From: Glaciihabitans sp.
GTDB taxonomy: Bacteria > Actinomycetota > Actinomycetes > Actinomycetales > Microbacteriaceae
Assembly: GCA_025463785.1 (NCBI GenBank)
Contig: JAODBD010000004.1
Span: forward strand, 124,001-188,000
Reading direction: 5' to 3'
DNA: 64,000 bases
Each line of letters opens with the position of its first letter. Position 1 is the stretch's first letter. Of the stretch, positions 24,608 to 34,627 are shown piece after piece. The translations under genes were made by a program, and so were the position numbers. Below the pieces are notes generated by a model. The model searched no databases and was not told the DNA's origin. It worked only from the letters and a program-made list of their open reading frames with translations.

Positions 24608-26863
24608 CTAGCCCCGCACCACAGCGCGTCCGAGCGCCCGGTCGACCAGGGTCGCGGGCAACAGCAGGGCACGCAGCCTCTCTGGCAGGGACGCCGAGCG
24701 GCGCAGGCCGCGCAGCACGACAAGAAGGGCATCCGCCATCCGCTCGCCGTAGTAGTTGTATGCGGGCGGACCATACGACTCGTCCTCGACCAGCTCGCGG
24801 AGTTCCTTGAGGGCCGCGAGGGAGGCATCCCGATCCCCGACCGAGACAGCGAGGACCTCGGCCAAATAACCGGAGAGTTGCTGCGGCGTCTGGGATGACG
24901 GGGCGGGGAAGCCAAGATCGCGCGCGCTTTCGCGCAGTTCTTCCCAGGTGGCGCCGGCCGGATTGTCGCCGAGCCGGATGCGATCGATCCTTCGACGACG
25001 GATGCCCACCCGAATGACCGCCGGAGACGCGAGCAGAAGCAGCAGAACGACGAGACTCACGCCGCCCCAGCCCACCTGTGCCGCATTCTGGCTGGCGCCC
25101 GGCCCGATGGACTTGTTCGTCGTATCGTTGGCGAGCTTCGAGCCATTGGGTGTTGCAGTCACGGCTGGTGCGCTCGGCACGACTGTCGAGGGATCGACCG
25201 GCCCGGTCGAGGGACCGGTGCTCGGCGCCGAGGGGAAGTTCGGCTCGAAACCTTTGCTGGGTGTCGGCTCGAACCGCACCCAGCCAACGCCCGCGAAGTA
25301 CAGTTCCGGCCACGCGTGCATGTCGGCGGAGGAGACCGTGTAGACGGTCGGTCCGTTGTCGTTCGCGCTGCCGTGCCCGGGCTTTCCCGGCAGAAATCCG
25401 ACCGCAACGCGAGACGGGATGCCGAGCGTGCGCGCCATGACCGCCATGGCCGAGGCGAAGTGCACGCAGTATCCCTCCTTAGCCTGAAGGAACGGCGCGA
25501 TCACGTCGATACCTGAGCCGTCGTATCCTTCGGCGGCCGGCGTCTTGGTTGAGTAGGTGAAAGTGCCGCCGCGGAAGTAGCTCTGCAGCGCAACGGCCTT
25601 ATCAAAGTCAGTTTTGGCGCCCGCAACGACCTTCCGGGCGGTCGCGGCGACGATCGGGTCGAGTCCCTTGGGCACGGCGGCAAGCGGGTCGGATGCCGAG
25701 GAGCCGGCCGCCTGCAGCTGCTGAATCGTCGGCTCGACATCAAGGCTGAGGACAGAGTACTTCTGGCCCTGCATGGATGAGTTGTCCGACCGGATCGCCA
25801 GCGATCCCGGCTGCCACAGCCAGGTGCCTGTGAGTCCCGTCACCTTTGTCGCTGGATACGGTGTGGGCAACCACTGGCCTGTGGTGGCCCCGATCTGGAT
25901 ATTGGTCGAAATCGCGGGCGATGCCACAGCTGTGGTGAGGCCGGGAGGATCGCCCACGCGGGCAAGGGTGTTGGCGCGGGACAGCTTGGGCGTCGCCGGC
26001 GCCCACTGTTTGCCGGAGAAGTTCGAAAGCGTCGTCAGGCGAAGATACTCGCCCGTTGACGAGGTTGTGGTGTAGCTGAGTGCCTGCACCGGATTCGAAT
26101 TTCGCAGGTCGGCACCGAGATTGATGATCGGATTGATGCTCTCTGCGAGCACGCCGATGCCGCTGCCTGCCGCATCAGCAGGCGTGACCGGCGGCAGGGC
26201 AGCGGGCACGATGAGGGCGCCGAGCACGGCTATCGTTCCGACCACGATGGCAACGCCCGGCTGAACCCGTCGGAGCCTGTTCCGCACGATGAAGAGATAC
26301 GCGACGGCGGTCAACTCGAAGAGGAACGCATCGGACAGCGGCGCACGAACGAAGCTGGGCACCGCCAGGACGATGAACAACGGGATGCCGGTGAGCGCCG
26401 GCATCCGTCCCGAAATGGCGACGGCATCCAGTACTACCGCTATGCCTCCGATCGTCCAGCACAACAGGAACTGGATGCCAACTGTGGCGAACGCGGGCAC
26501 AGACTGTCTCGCGATCGAGTCGGTTGCCGCCTGTGCGAGTGAGCCGAACCGCGCGAAGGTCCCGCCGGTCGGAACGATGCCGAGGAACGCAGTGCCCGCG
26601 CCGAAAAACAGGGTCAGGACGACGAAGCCCGCGAGCGCGCCCGCAGCGGTTCCCACCCAGGTGCGCCGCGAGTAGTAGCGGGTGGCCGCGGCGACCGCCA
26701 GGACGACGAAGACGACCCCGAGCGCGGCAAACCACCAGGCGGAATCCATCAGGATCGAGTGAAGTCCCGCAACGGCACAGCCGAGGGCAGCGAACAGCAG
26801 GCCGCTCATTCGCAGATCCATCGCCGCCGTCGACTTCGGCAGGGCCGGTCGCTGCAGGGTCAT
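24608..26863 (-). CDS. Transglutaminase-like membrane protein (TgpA type, DUF3488/DUF4129)
   Basis: About 751 residues. The N-terminal part has multiple membrane spans (for example LLFAALGCAVAGLHSIL and VGTIAVLGALIVPAAL). A large extracytoplasmic transglutaminase-like domain in the middle carries the Cys-His-Asp triad: EGYCVHFASAMAVMARTLG and DMHAWPELYFAGVGWV. A Thr/Pro/Ser-rich linker precedes one more span (VSLVVLLLLLASPAVI), then a cytoplasmic DUF4129-like tail. The start ATG 26863 overlaps the DUF58 stop by 4 bp. The trio with DUF58 and MoxR is widespread; the reaction is unproven in most bacteria. Confidence 0.9.
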   Translation of the reverse strand: MTLQRPALPKSTAAMDLRMSGLLFAALGCAVAGLHSILMDSAWWFAALGVVFVVLAVAAATRYYSRRTWVGTAAGALAGFVVLTLFFGAGTAFLGIVPTGGTFARFGSLAQAATDSIARQSVPAFATVGIQFLLCWTIGGIAVVLDAVAISGRMPALTGIPLFIVLAVPSFVRAPLSDAFLFELTAVAYLFIVRNRLRRVQPGVAIVVGTIAVLGALIVPAALPPVTPADAAGSGIGVLAESINPIINLGADLRNSNPVQALSYTTTSSTGEYLRLTTLSNFSGKQWAPATPKLSRANTLARVGDPPGLTTAVASPAISTNIQIGATTGQWLPTPYPATKVTGLTGTWLWQPGSLAIRSDNSSMQGQKYSVLSLDVEPTIQQLQAAGSSASDPLAAVPKGLDPIVAATARKVVAGAKTDFDKAVALQSYFRGGTFTYSTKTPAAEGYDGSGIDVIAPFLQAKEGYCVHFASAMAVMARTLGIPSRVAVGFLPGKPGHGSANDNGPTVYTVSSADMHAWPELYFAGVGWVRFEPTPSKGFEPNFPSAPSTGPSTGPVDPSTVVPSAPAVTATPNGSKLANDTTNKSIGPGASQNAAQVGWGGVSLVVLLLLLASPAVIRVGIRRRRIDRIRLGDNPAGATWEELRESARDLGFPAPSSQTPQQLSGYLAEVLAVSVGDRDASLAALKELRELVEDESYGPPAYNYYGERMADALLVVLRGLRRSASLPERLRALLLPATLVDRALGRAVVRG

Positions 26864-28206
26864 CGACGTTCCTCGGCCGTCTCTGCGGTGTAGCCGGCAA
26901 CGGTTGCCCACACCGCGGCGGGGTCATCGGTGTCTTTCACGGGAACGCAGATCCAGCCAGCCTCGGCGAGCGCCCTCCCGATCCCGCGAATGCCGGTGTT
27001 GATAACGAACGCGACGCCCGTCTCGTATGGCCTCCGCTGGCTGATGATCCAGCGCAGGGTATCTGACGACGGTTGAGCCACCACAGCAAAGATCGGGCCG
27101 AGGACCCGCTGGGTGCGATCGTCGCCCTCGTTCCCTGCAAATCGTCGCGGCTCGGTCAGGCGAACGCCGGCCAGGCTGAGGAGAAACTCGACGTCCTGCC
27201 CCGAGCCCTGGTTGGCATCCCCGAGAGGCGCGATCTGTCTGCGACCGGCCTCGAGAATCTGTACGAGAAAGCCAGAGCGATGCAGGTGGACTCCGAGGGA
27301 TGCGACCATGGTGATCGCCCACTCGAACCAGCGGAAACCGTCCGCACTCGCGGCCAGCTCGGGCTCATAGGCGCCGTAACCGTCCATCCGCGTGTCAATG
27401 AGCAGGCGGGCCTCCGGGTAGCTGCGCTGCTCCTCCTGCCGCACCATGAGTTCGCCGTGTCGGGCCGATGCGCGCCAGTGCACCCGCCTGAGTGCGTCGC
27501 CGGTGCGGTATTCGCGCGTCATCAGGTCGTCGTCATTGCCGACAGCCGTGTGCTGGATGAGCCTTGCGGTGCCTTCGCCCGAAACGGCGATCGATCCAGC
27601 ATCCCCGAGCGGAACGACCAGCGGAATGACGTACAGCGACTGGCTGCCGCCAACAGCAACCCGACCGGATGCCAGCCCGAATGGATCGGTGAAGCCCACT
27701 TCGAGAGGCCCGATGTCGTACACTCCGCGCAGGGTCGGCCGCAGCGAATAGCCGAGGCGCGCACCTCGCGCACCCGTCGCGACGGCGCCCGGCGCCAGGA
27801 CCGGCAGGGTTCCGGGGCCCGCCGTGTGCGGAAACCACGGGATCCGGTCGGACCAGACCGCGGCCGCGCTGGCGAAGCCCGAAACGTTGCGCACCGAGAG
27901 TTCGATGACGGTCGGTGTTCCGGCCGTGACGACGGCGGGCGAGAACCTTCGAACGACGGTCAACCGGAGCGGGCGAATCCGCACGACGACGAGCCCAACC
28001 AGCGGCAGCAGGATGAGGAAGCCTGCGGCGTAGAGAAACTCGGTGCGCCCGATCCCGTACGCGATCAGCACGCCCAGAATCCCGAGAATACCGAAAACAG
28101 AGCCGCGAAGCGTCGGTCGCGACCAACTGATGCGCAACGGCTTCGCTACCCCTTGCCCCGTCCTCCTCGCCCGCTGGGTGCCGGGCGAACGCTTCGAACG
28201 CGTCAT
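26860..28206 (-). CDS. DUF58 domain membrane protein
   Basis: A 448-residue protein. After a basic N-terminus it has two close membrane spans (VFGILGILGVLIAYGIG, FLYAAGFLILLPLVGLVVV), then a beta-rich part and a DUF58 region recognised by the segment REYRTGDALRRVHWRASARHGELMVRQ. These proteins are related to von Willebrand A folds and partner MoxR ATPases. It lies between the MoxR gene (7 bp upstream) and the transglutaminase gene (4-bp overlap). Confidence 0.9.
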   Translation of the reverse strand: MTRSKRSPGTQRARRTGQGVAKPLRISWSRPTLRGSVFGILGILGVLIAYGIGRTEFLYAAGFLILLPLVGLVVVRIRPLRLTVVRRFSPAVVTAGTPTVIELSVRNVSGFASAAAVWSDRIPWFPHTAGPGTLPVLAPGAVATGARGARLGYSLRPTLRGVYDIGPLEVGFTDPFGLASGRVAVGGSQSLYVIPLVVPLGDAGSIAVSGEGTARLIQHTAVGNDDDLMTREYRTGDALRRVHWRASARHGELMVRQEEQRSYPEARLLIDTRMDGYGAYEPELAASADGFRWFEWAITMVASLGVHLHRSGFLVQILEAGRRQIAPLGDANQGSGQDVEFLLSLAGVRLTEPRRFAGNEGDDRTQRVLGPIFAVVAQPSSDTLRWIISQRRPYETGVAFVINTGIRGIGRALAEAGWICVPVKDTDDPAAVWATVAGYTAETAEERR

Positions 28207-28213
28207 TGCCGCC

Positions 28214-29254
28214 TCAGTCGCCGGTGCCTGCGCCCAGGGGAACAGGCGTCTCCGCCACGATGCGCGTGACGATCTCGGCGATCGTTTCGCCCGAGTACCC
28301 TCCGACCGTTACGCCGACACGGCCGGATGGGATGAGCCGGTGCCCCAGCACGGTGACGGCGAGAGCGTTGATGTCATCCGGCAACACGAACTCACGCCCG
28401 TCGAGCGCCGAACGCGCCTTGGCCGCCCGCACGAGCTGCAGCGTCGCGCGCGGGCTGGCCCCCAGCCGCAGTTCGGAGTCTCGCCTGGTCGCCTGCGCGA
28501 TTGCCACGGCGTACTGCTCGACCGCGGGGCTGGCGAAGACCGCTCTCGCGGTCGCGATCATCGACGAGAGTTCGGCCGCGCCGACCACCGGGGTTAGCGC
28601 ATCCAGCGGGCTTGAGGTGGCCCGCGTGCGCAGCATGTCAATTTCGGATGCCGGGTCGGGGTACCCCATGGAAATGCGCGCCATGAAGCGGTCGCGCTGT
28701 GCCTCCGGGAGGGCGTACGTGCCCTCCATCTCGATGGGGTTCTGGGTTGCGACGACCGTGAACGGGTTCGCGAGCAGGTAGGTCTTGCCGTCGACCGTGA
28801 CCTGTCGCTCCTCCATGCTCTCGAGCAGTGCCGACTGGGTCTTAGGGCTCGCCCGGTTGATCTCGTCGCCGATCACGATATTGGCGAACACCGGCCCGGG
28901 CTTGAACTCGAACTCGCGCTCCGACTGGTTGAACACGGAGACACCCGTGATGTCGGCGGGAAGGAGGTCTGGGGTGAACTGGATGCGGGACACCGAACAG
29001 TCGACGCTCCGCGCGAGCGCCCTCGCCAGCATCGTCTTGCCAACGCCGGGAACATCCTCGATGAGGAGGTGACCTTCGGCGAGCAGGACGGTGAGGGCCG
29101 TTTCGACGGCCTCACGCTTGCCGTCGATTACGGTTTCGATGGTCTCGATGATCTTCCTGCTGAGATCGAGGAACTGCCGGATAGGCATGGGTTCTGCGAC
29201 GGGCAGGGACACTTCGGCGTGCCCCGGCTCGAATTTCGCAGGGAATGAGTTCAC
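28214..29254 (-). CDS. MoxR-family AAA+ ATPase
   Basis: A 346-residue AAA+ ATPase of the MoxR group, thought to act as a chaperone that inserts or matures partner proteins. Walker A is EDVPGVGKTMLARAL, Walker B IVIGDEINRASPKTQ, sensor region TVVATQNPIEMEGTYALPEA, followed by RFMARISMGYPDP and a C-terminal lid with RATLQLVRAAKA. It is the first gene of the MoxR-DUF58-transglutaminase operon. Start taken at ATG 29254; the proline-rich first 25 residues leave some doubt. Confidence 0.94.
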   Translation of the reverse strand: MNSFPAKFEPGHAEVSLPVAEPMPIRQFLDLSRKIIETIETVIDGKREAVETALTVLLAEGHLLIEDVPGVGKTMLARALARSVDCSVSRIQFTPDLLPADITGVSVFNQSEREFEFKPGPVFANIVIGDEINRASPKTQSALLESMEERQVTVDGKTYLLANPFTVVATQNPIEMEGTYALPEAQRDRFMARISMGYPDPASEIDMLRTRATSSPLDALTPVVGAAELSSMIATARAVFASPAVEQYAVAIAQATRRDSELRLGASPRATLQLVRAAKARSALDGREFVLPDDINALAVTVLGHRLIPSGRVGVTVGGYSGETIAEIVTRIVAETPVPLGAGTGD

Positions 29255-29331
29255 GTCCTGAGTCTGACAGATTGGCCCGGAAACGGTACCTGTGAATGTG
29301 CCGACCCGGTGGGTACTAGCGTTTGTTCACG

Positions 29332-30312
29332 ATGATGATCACAGTACTTTCCGGTGGCGTTGGCGGTGCTCGATTCCTTCGCGGGGTTCGAGCCCGGGTG
29401 CGCGAAATGTACCCCGACGGCAACGGCGGCTCCACGGCATCCGTGACCGCCATCGTCAACACGGGCGACGACATGTGGCTGGCCGGCCTGCGAATCGCGC
29501 CGGATCTCGACTCGATCATGTACACACTCGCGGGCGACAACGACGAGGAACGCGGCTGGGGCCGCATCGGCGAGACCGAGCGAGTCAGCGGCGAATTGCG
29601 CGCCTACGGGGTGGGGTGGCCGTGGTTCACTCTCGGCGATCTTGACCTCGGAACGCACATCGCCCGCAGCTCATACCTGCGCGACGGCCTGACGCTCGCC
29701 GAGGCGACGGCGTGCATTACCGCTCGGTGGGACCTCGGCGTTCGGTTGCTGCCCGTGACCAACGACGAGGTCGAGACACACGTCGAAACCGCCGAAGGCA
29801 CCATGCACTTTCAGGAGTGGTGGACCAGGCACCGGGCCTCGCTGCCCGCTCTCGCCTTCGTTCAGCAGAACGTCGCTGGATCCTCCCCCGCGCCCGGCGT
29901 GCTCGAAGCGATCGCCACCGCCGACGTGGTGCTGGTCGCGCCGTCGAATCCGGTGGTGTCCATTGGGACGATTCTCGGCATCCCCGGGGTTCGGGATGCC
30001 GTCGCCGCCACCGCCGCCCCCGTGGTCGGAGTCTCCCCCATCATCGGTGGCTCGGTCGTACGTGGCATGGCGGATGCCTGCCTCACCGCGATCGGCGTCG
30101 CCACCGCCGCGGATGCCGTCGCGGTGCACTACGGCTCGCGTTCGACGGGCGGCATACTGGACGCCTGGCTGGTCGACGACGTCGACGCCGGACTCGTGGA
30201 CGGGATCGAGGCCGCGGGAATTCGGGCGCGCGCTGTTCCGCTGTGGATGCGCGACATCCCGACCACTGCGGCGATCGCGGCCGCGGCGCTGGACGTCGCC
30301 GCCCCGCGCTGA
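29332..30312 (+). CDS. cofD: 2-phospho-L-lactate (or enolpyruvyl) transferase CofD/FbiA of F420 biosynthesis
   Basis: A 326-residue enzyme that joins the activated phospho-3-carbon unit to 7,8-didemethyl-8-hydroxy-5-deazariboflavin (Fo). Its N-terminus ITVLSGGVGGARFLRG, NTGDDMWLAGLRIAPDLDSI and PSNPVVSIGTILGIPGVRDA are diagnostic. It starts a plus-strand pair with fbiC. The ATG pair at 29332/29335 is preceded by no Shine-Dalgarno sequence; TACTAG about 17 bp upstream could be a -10, so translation may be nearly leaderless. A long perfect hairpin (30323-30398) separates it from fbiC. Confidence 0.95.
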   Translation: MMITVLSGGVGGARFLRGVRARVREMYPDGNGGSTASVTAIVNTGDDMWLAGLRIAPDLDSIMYTLAGDNDEERGWGRIGETERVSGELRAYGVGWPWFTLGDLDLGTHIARSSYLRDGLTLAEATACITARWDLGVRLLPVTNDEVETHVETAEGTMHFQEWWTRHRASLPALAFVQQNVAGSSPAPGVLEAIATADVVLVAPSNPVVSIGTILGIPGVRDAVAATAAPVVGVSPIIGGSVVRGMADACLTAIGVATAADAVAVHYGSRSTGGILDAWLVDDVDAGLVDGIEAAGIRARAVPLWMRDIPTTAAIAAAALDVAAPR

Positions 30313-30322
30313 CGCCGCACCG

Positions 30323-30398
30323 CAAACTTCGCGAGTTGCCCACTTTGGTCGTGTTTCCCCGCCAGAACCCGACCAAAGTGGGCAACTCGCGAAGTTTG
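30323..30398. repeat. Perfect 29-bp inverted repeat between cofD and fbiC
   Basis: Arms 30323-30351 and 30370-30398 are exact reverse complements over 29 bases with an 18-base loop. The arm begins CAAACTTCGCGAGTTGCCCA. It starts 10 bp after the cofD stop. It could terminate or protect the cofD message; there is no T-tract. Its length and perfection exceed a normal terminator. Confidence 0.95.
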
Positions 30399-30472
30399 GG
30401 GTACGGCGGAAGGCGCAGTAGACTCGTCCTGAATCTGGTTTTGCGCCTGGCTTTGGGTGTTCTGTTTCCCTC

Positions 30473-33106
30473 GTGAAAGCTGCGCGCGTGACCGACGACA
30501 CCCCCTTCATCCCGACCGCATCCGCCATTTCTCGTGCACTCAAGCGAGCAGAGACCGGCGTGACGATTGACGCGACGGAGGCCGAGACCCTGCTGCACGC
30601 CCGCGGCGCCGACCTCGACCGACTGCTGCTCGCAGCGGGCCGCATGCGCGACGCCGGGCTCGAGAAGGCCGGCCGCTCCGGCGTCATTACCTACTCGCGC
30701 AAAGTATTCATCCCGGTCACGCACCTCTGCCAGGACCGCTGCCACTACTGCGCCTTCGTCAAGACGCCCGCACAACTCAAGCGGCAGGGCAAGGAGATGT
30801 TCATGTCTCCCGACGACATCCTCGCGGTCGCACGGGAGGGTGCGGCGATGGGATGCAAGGAGGTTCTCTTCACGCTCGGCGACCGTCCGGAGGAGCGCTG
30901 GCCCGAGGCGCGCGAGTGGCTTGACGCTAACGGCTACGACTCGACCATCACCTACCTGCGCGCGATGGCCATCCGCATCCTCGAGGAGACCGGTCTTCTC
31001 GTCCACATGAACCCAGGAGTGATGACCTGGGAAGAGATTCAGCGGTTGAAGCCCGTGTCACCATCGATGGGGATGATGCTGGAGACGACATCCACTCGCC
31101 TGTTCGCCGAGAAGGGCCAGGCGCACTTCGGTTCGCCTGACAAAGATCCAGCGGTTCGCCTGCGCGTCATCGAGGACGCCGGGCGCTCGAACGTTCCGTT
31201 CACGACCGGCCTGCTTCTCGGCATCGGCGAGACCTATGCTGAGCGCGTCGAGGGGATGTTCGCGATTCGCGCTGCGTCGCGCCGGCACGGGCACATCCAG
31301 GAGGTCATCATCCAGAACTTCCGCTCCAAGATGTCGACGGCGATGATGCGACGGGATGACCTCCCCCTCGAGGAATACATCGCAGCTGTCGCGGTCGCAA
31401 GGCTCGTTCTCGGCGCCGGGGCGCGGCTCCAGACACCGCCCAATCTGACGGACGCCCGCGAGCTCGAGATGCTGGTGCGCGCCGGCATCGACGACTGGGG
31501 TGGCGTTTCGCCGCTCACGCCGGACCACGTGAACCCCGAACGCCCGTGGCCCGAGATCGAGGAGCTGTCTCGTCTCACGACGCTCGCCGGCTACACCCTG
31601 CGCGAGCGGCTCACCGTGCACCCGCACTACGTTCGTGCCGAGGAGCCGTGGCTCGATCCGCGGCTGCTCCCTCACATTCGTGCGCTCGCCGACGAGAGCG
31701 GTCTCGCCGTCGAGGGTCGCATCCCGGTCGGCCTGCCCTGGCAGGAGCCCGACCCGGAATGGCTCGGTTCCGGCCGCGTCAACCTGCATACCGAGATCGA
31801 TACCACCGGACGCACGACGGATCGACGCAGCGACTTCGAGGATGTCTACGGCGACTGGTCTGAGCTGCGCGAGACGGTCGGCGACACCCGCCGCACGGTC
31901 GGCCATGTGGGCGACCCCGCCGTGCGCGCCGCACTCTTGCGCGCGGAAACCGACCCCGCAGGGCTGACCGACCCCGAATACCTCGCCCTCCTTGGGGCCG
32001 AGGGCCGTGACCTCGACGCCCTCGCTGGCCTCGCCGACCGCGTGCGCCACGACACCGTCGGCGACAAGATCGGCTTCGTCGTGAACCGCAACATCAACTT
32101 CACGAACGTCTGCTACACGGGATGTCGCTTCTGCGCGTTCGCCCAGCGGCGCACCGACGCCGATGCCTTCACCCTCTCCATGAAGCAGGTCGGCGACCGC
32201 GTGGATGAGGCCTGGAATATTGGGGCGACCGAGATCTGCATGCAGGGCGGCATCCATCCCGATCTGCCAGGCACGGCCTATTTCGATCTCGCTCGCGAGG
32301 TCAAGGCGCGGCAGCCGGAGATCCACCTGCACGCGTTCAGCCCGATGGAGATCGTTAACGGGGCCGCACGCACAGGGCTCTCCTACGAGGACTTCCTGCG
32401 TGAAGCTCAGGCGGCCGGGCTTGACACGATCCCGGGCACCGCCGCCGAGATACTCGACGACGAGGTGCGCTGGGTGCTCACGAAGGGCAAGCTGCCTGCA
32501 TCCGCCTGGATCGAGATCGTCTCGACTGCACACCGACTGGGCATCCGGTCGTCGTCCACCATGATGTACGGGCACGTCGATAACCCGACTCACTGGGTCG
32601 GCCACCTGCGTACTTTGTCGAAAATTCAGGATGACACGGGCGGCTTCACCGAGTTCGTCCTGTTGCCGTTCATCCACACGAATTCGCCCGTCTACCTGGC
32701 TGGCGTCGCCCGGCCCGGCCCTACGCCGCAGGAGAATCGAGCCATCCACGCGGTGGCGCGACTCATGCTGCATGGGCGCATCGACCACATCCAGACCTCC
32801 TGGGTCAAGCTCGGCACCGAGGGTACGCAACTCATGCTGCAGGGCGGTGCGGATGACGTGGGAGGCACCCTGATGGAGGAGACGATTAGCCGCATGGCTG
32901 GCGCCGACAACGGTTCGGAGAAGACCGTCGATGAGTTGGAGGCGCTGGCGGCGGCGATCGGGCGGGAGGCCTATCAGCGCACGACCACCTATGGCACGCC
33001 GACGGTCGAACGTGCTGCGGTCGCGCGCGCCCACGCGTCGACCGGGTACGCATCGACGGGTAAGAGCCTGAAACTGCTGCCGCTCGAGGTTGCCGAGGCG
33101 CGCTGA
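30473..33106 (+). CDS. fbiC: FO synthase FbiC (fused CofG-CofH)
   Basis: An 877-residue double radical-SAM enzyme making the F420 chromophore Fo from tyrosine and 5-amino-6-ribitylamino-uracil. The CofG half (about 1-420) carries CQDRCHYC, with cluster cysteines 86, 90 and 93. The CofH half (about 490-877) carries CYTGCRFC at 547-554. Other marks are [49 protein letters not shown] and [20 protein letters not shown]. The start GTG 30473 is uncertain; GTG 30488 is five codons later. It uses a pyrimidine biosynthesis intermediate (riboflavin pathway), unrelated to the pyrimidine degradation operon. Confidence 0.97.
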   Translation: MKAARVTDDTPFIPTASAISRALKRAETGVTIDATEAETLLHARGADLDRLLLAAGRMRDAGLEKAGRSGVITYSRKVFIPVTHLCQDRCHYCAFVKTPAQLKRQGKEMFMSPDDILAVAREGAAMGCKEVLFTLGDRPEERWPEAREWLDANGYDSTITYLRAMAIRILEETGLLVHMNPGVMTWEEIQRLKPVSPSMGMMLETTSTRLFAEKGQAHFGSPDKDPAVRLRVIEDAGRSNVPFTTGLLLGIGETYAERVEGMFAIRAASRRHGHIQEVIIQNFRSKMSTAMMRRDDLPLEEYIAAVAVARLVLGAGARLQTPPNLTDARELEMLVRAGIDDWGGVSPLTPDHVNPERPWPEIEELSRLTTLAGYTLRERLTVHPHYVRAEEPWLDPRLLPHIRALADESGLAVEGRIPVGLPWQEPDPEWLGSGRVNLHTEIDTTGRTTDRRSDFEDVYGDWSELRETVGDTRRTVGHVGDPAVRAALLRAETDPAGLTDPEYLALLGAEGRDLDALAGLADRVRHDTVGDKIGFVVNRNINFTNVCYTGCRFCAFAQRRTDADAFTLSMKQVGDRVDEAWNIGATEICMQGGIHPDLPGTAYFDLAREVKARQPEIHLHAFSPMEIVNGAARTGLSYEDFLREAQAAGLDTIPGTAAEILDDEVRWVLTKGKLPASAWIEIVSTAHRLGIRSSSTMMYGHVDNPTHWVGHLRTLSKIQDDTGGFTEFVLLPFIHTNSPVYLAGVARPGPTPQENRAIHAVARLMLHGRIDHIQTSWVKLGTEGTQLMLQGGADDVGGTLMEETISRMAGADNGSEKTVDELEALAAAIGREAYQRTTTYGTPTVERAAVARAHASTGYASTGKSLKLLPLEVAEAR

Positions 33107-33160
33107 CTGCTGCCACGCCCGGCCGCTCGCGCCCGCGGCGCTCAGTCATCGCCACCCGCA

Positions 33161-34558
33161 CTACGCCCGCTGCAGTTCGCGCGGCGCCCTGCTTCGACTC
33201 GGCATTGGGCGCAGCCGTTGCCCCGTATCTAGCTGCCGCGGAGGTTCAAGCCAGTACCCGTCGTGCCCCAATTCGTCCGGCCTTCGCAGTATTCGCCAGT
33301 GGTTATCGTGAATCAGCATGTGATGCGTGCGACAGAGCAGGATGCCGTCTTCAACATTCGACTCGCCGTGGTCTCGAACCCAGTGGTTGATGTGATGTGC
33401 CTCCGTCCAGGACACCGGACGTTCACAATTGGGGAACCGACATCCCCCGTCCCTGGCAGCAAGCGCCACGCGCTGACGCGAGGTAAACGTGCGCTGGTCG
33501 CGCCCGACATCGAGCGGGCGCGTGCCGTCGAAGAGCACACCCACGATCCCGCTCTCGCATTCAAGTCGATCAATGGTGTCGAGGGAAACAGCGCCAGCGC
33601 CGCCTTCGAGCACGCCAAAGCCAGTCCGGGTTGTACGTGCTTTCTGCGTTACGAGAACTCGAACGGTGGGCCGTCGCGTACCGAACACAGCGCCATCATC
33701 CGCGTCGATCCCAAGCCGCAACAGGCCGATGATGGTATCGGCGACGATCTGGCCGTTCGAGCGCCGATCGGCCAGCAAGGCGTCGCCCTCTGTCGCTGCC
33801 ACTGGATCAACGAATCTCGGACCGCCCAACCGTGGACTGGTCGCCCGGTCATGGATCGACAACATCAGCTCGCCGTCCTCGTCAGAAAGCAGATAGCTCC
33901 CCGCGATAAGACCATCTGGTCGACGCTTCGCCGTGAAGTACCGCAGCTCGCGGCGTTCTTTCTCTCGTCTGGCCACTCCCGCGGAGTCCAGTTCGTCTCG
34001 TAGCTCACGTGCTCGTCGATACAGTGCGTCTGCCGATACCATCGCGGCCTCTGCGACCAGCTCGGCCGCGGCCGCCTGTAGGTCTTCAGTGGCGACCACA
34101 TCGTCGACGCCGCTGAGCCCTTTGCGAATGGAATCGGCGGCATCCAAAGATATCTGCCCTGCCGCAACTGCCGCAGCGATAGGCGATTGCCAGGGCGCGG
34201 TGCACTGGTACCGTGGCTCGACTTCGGCCCTGCGCGTCTCCAACACCATCGTGCCCAGTTGCACGAGCTTTGTCGCATCGATCCTCGTAGCGCCGGTCAG
34301 CGACTGAATCATCGCCACGGGACTGACGAACCCATTCCTCTTAGCCAGGCCCGAATAGCCGAACTCCCCACTCGACCGCCGCGCAATCGCCGCGGCAGTC
34401 GCCATCGCATAGGGCTAAATAGCTCGTTGAAGCCCCGCGATTAGCCGTTGGCTCTCAAGTAAACTTGCGTCGTCGAGTAGCTCGATCTCATCGATTGAGG
34501 TGCCAAGGCTCGCCACTTCACCTGCGGATGCAGTGAGCGTTTCGGCGAGATTTGGCAT
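33161..34558 (-). pseudogene. DUF222/HNH endonuclease (13E12-type) gene with an in-frame amber stop
   Basis: The frame from ATG 34558 encodes MPNLAETLTASAG ... ESQRLIAGLQRAI, hits TAG at 34415-34417 (codon 48), then continues in the same frame as PYAMATAAAIARRSSGEFGY. Together they give a full-length DUF222 N-terminal region plus a C-terminal HNH nuclease (GGCRFPNCERPVSWTEAHHINHW, LLCRTHHMLIHDNHW), 465 codons in all. A shorter product could start at ATG 34405 (414 residues, HNH domain intact). A perfect LexA box (34577-34592) lies 18 bp upstream of the ATG. It interrupts the F420 gene cluster between fbiC and cofC. Confidence 0.88.
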
Positions 34559-34576
34559 ACGACAATTTTCGCAAAT

Positions 34577-34592
34577 TCGAACCTGTGTTCGA
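34577..34592. promoter_or_regulatory. LexA (SOS) box upstream of the DUF222/HNH gene
   Basis: TCGAACCTGTGTTCGA is a perfect match to the actinobacterial LexA consensus TCGAAC-N4-GTTCGA. It lies 18 bp before the start codon of the broken DUF222/HNH gene on the minus strand. LexA control of DUF222 (13E12) genes is established in mycobacteria. Confidence 0.85.
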
Positions 34593-34627
34593 GTCGATTT
34601 CGCAAATCTGTGGATAACTTGCCGGGG

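Noticed and set aside
31058-33034. Very long minus-strand open frame (about 658 codons) opposite fbiC
   Set aside because: It mirrors fbiC, whose cysteine motifs and length are certain. GC-rich codon bias keeps the opposite frame open; the antisense protein has no family-like segments.
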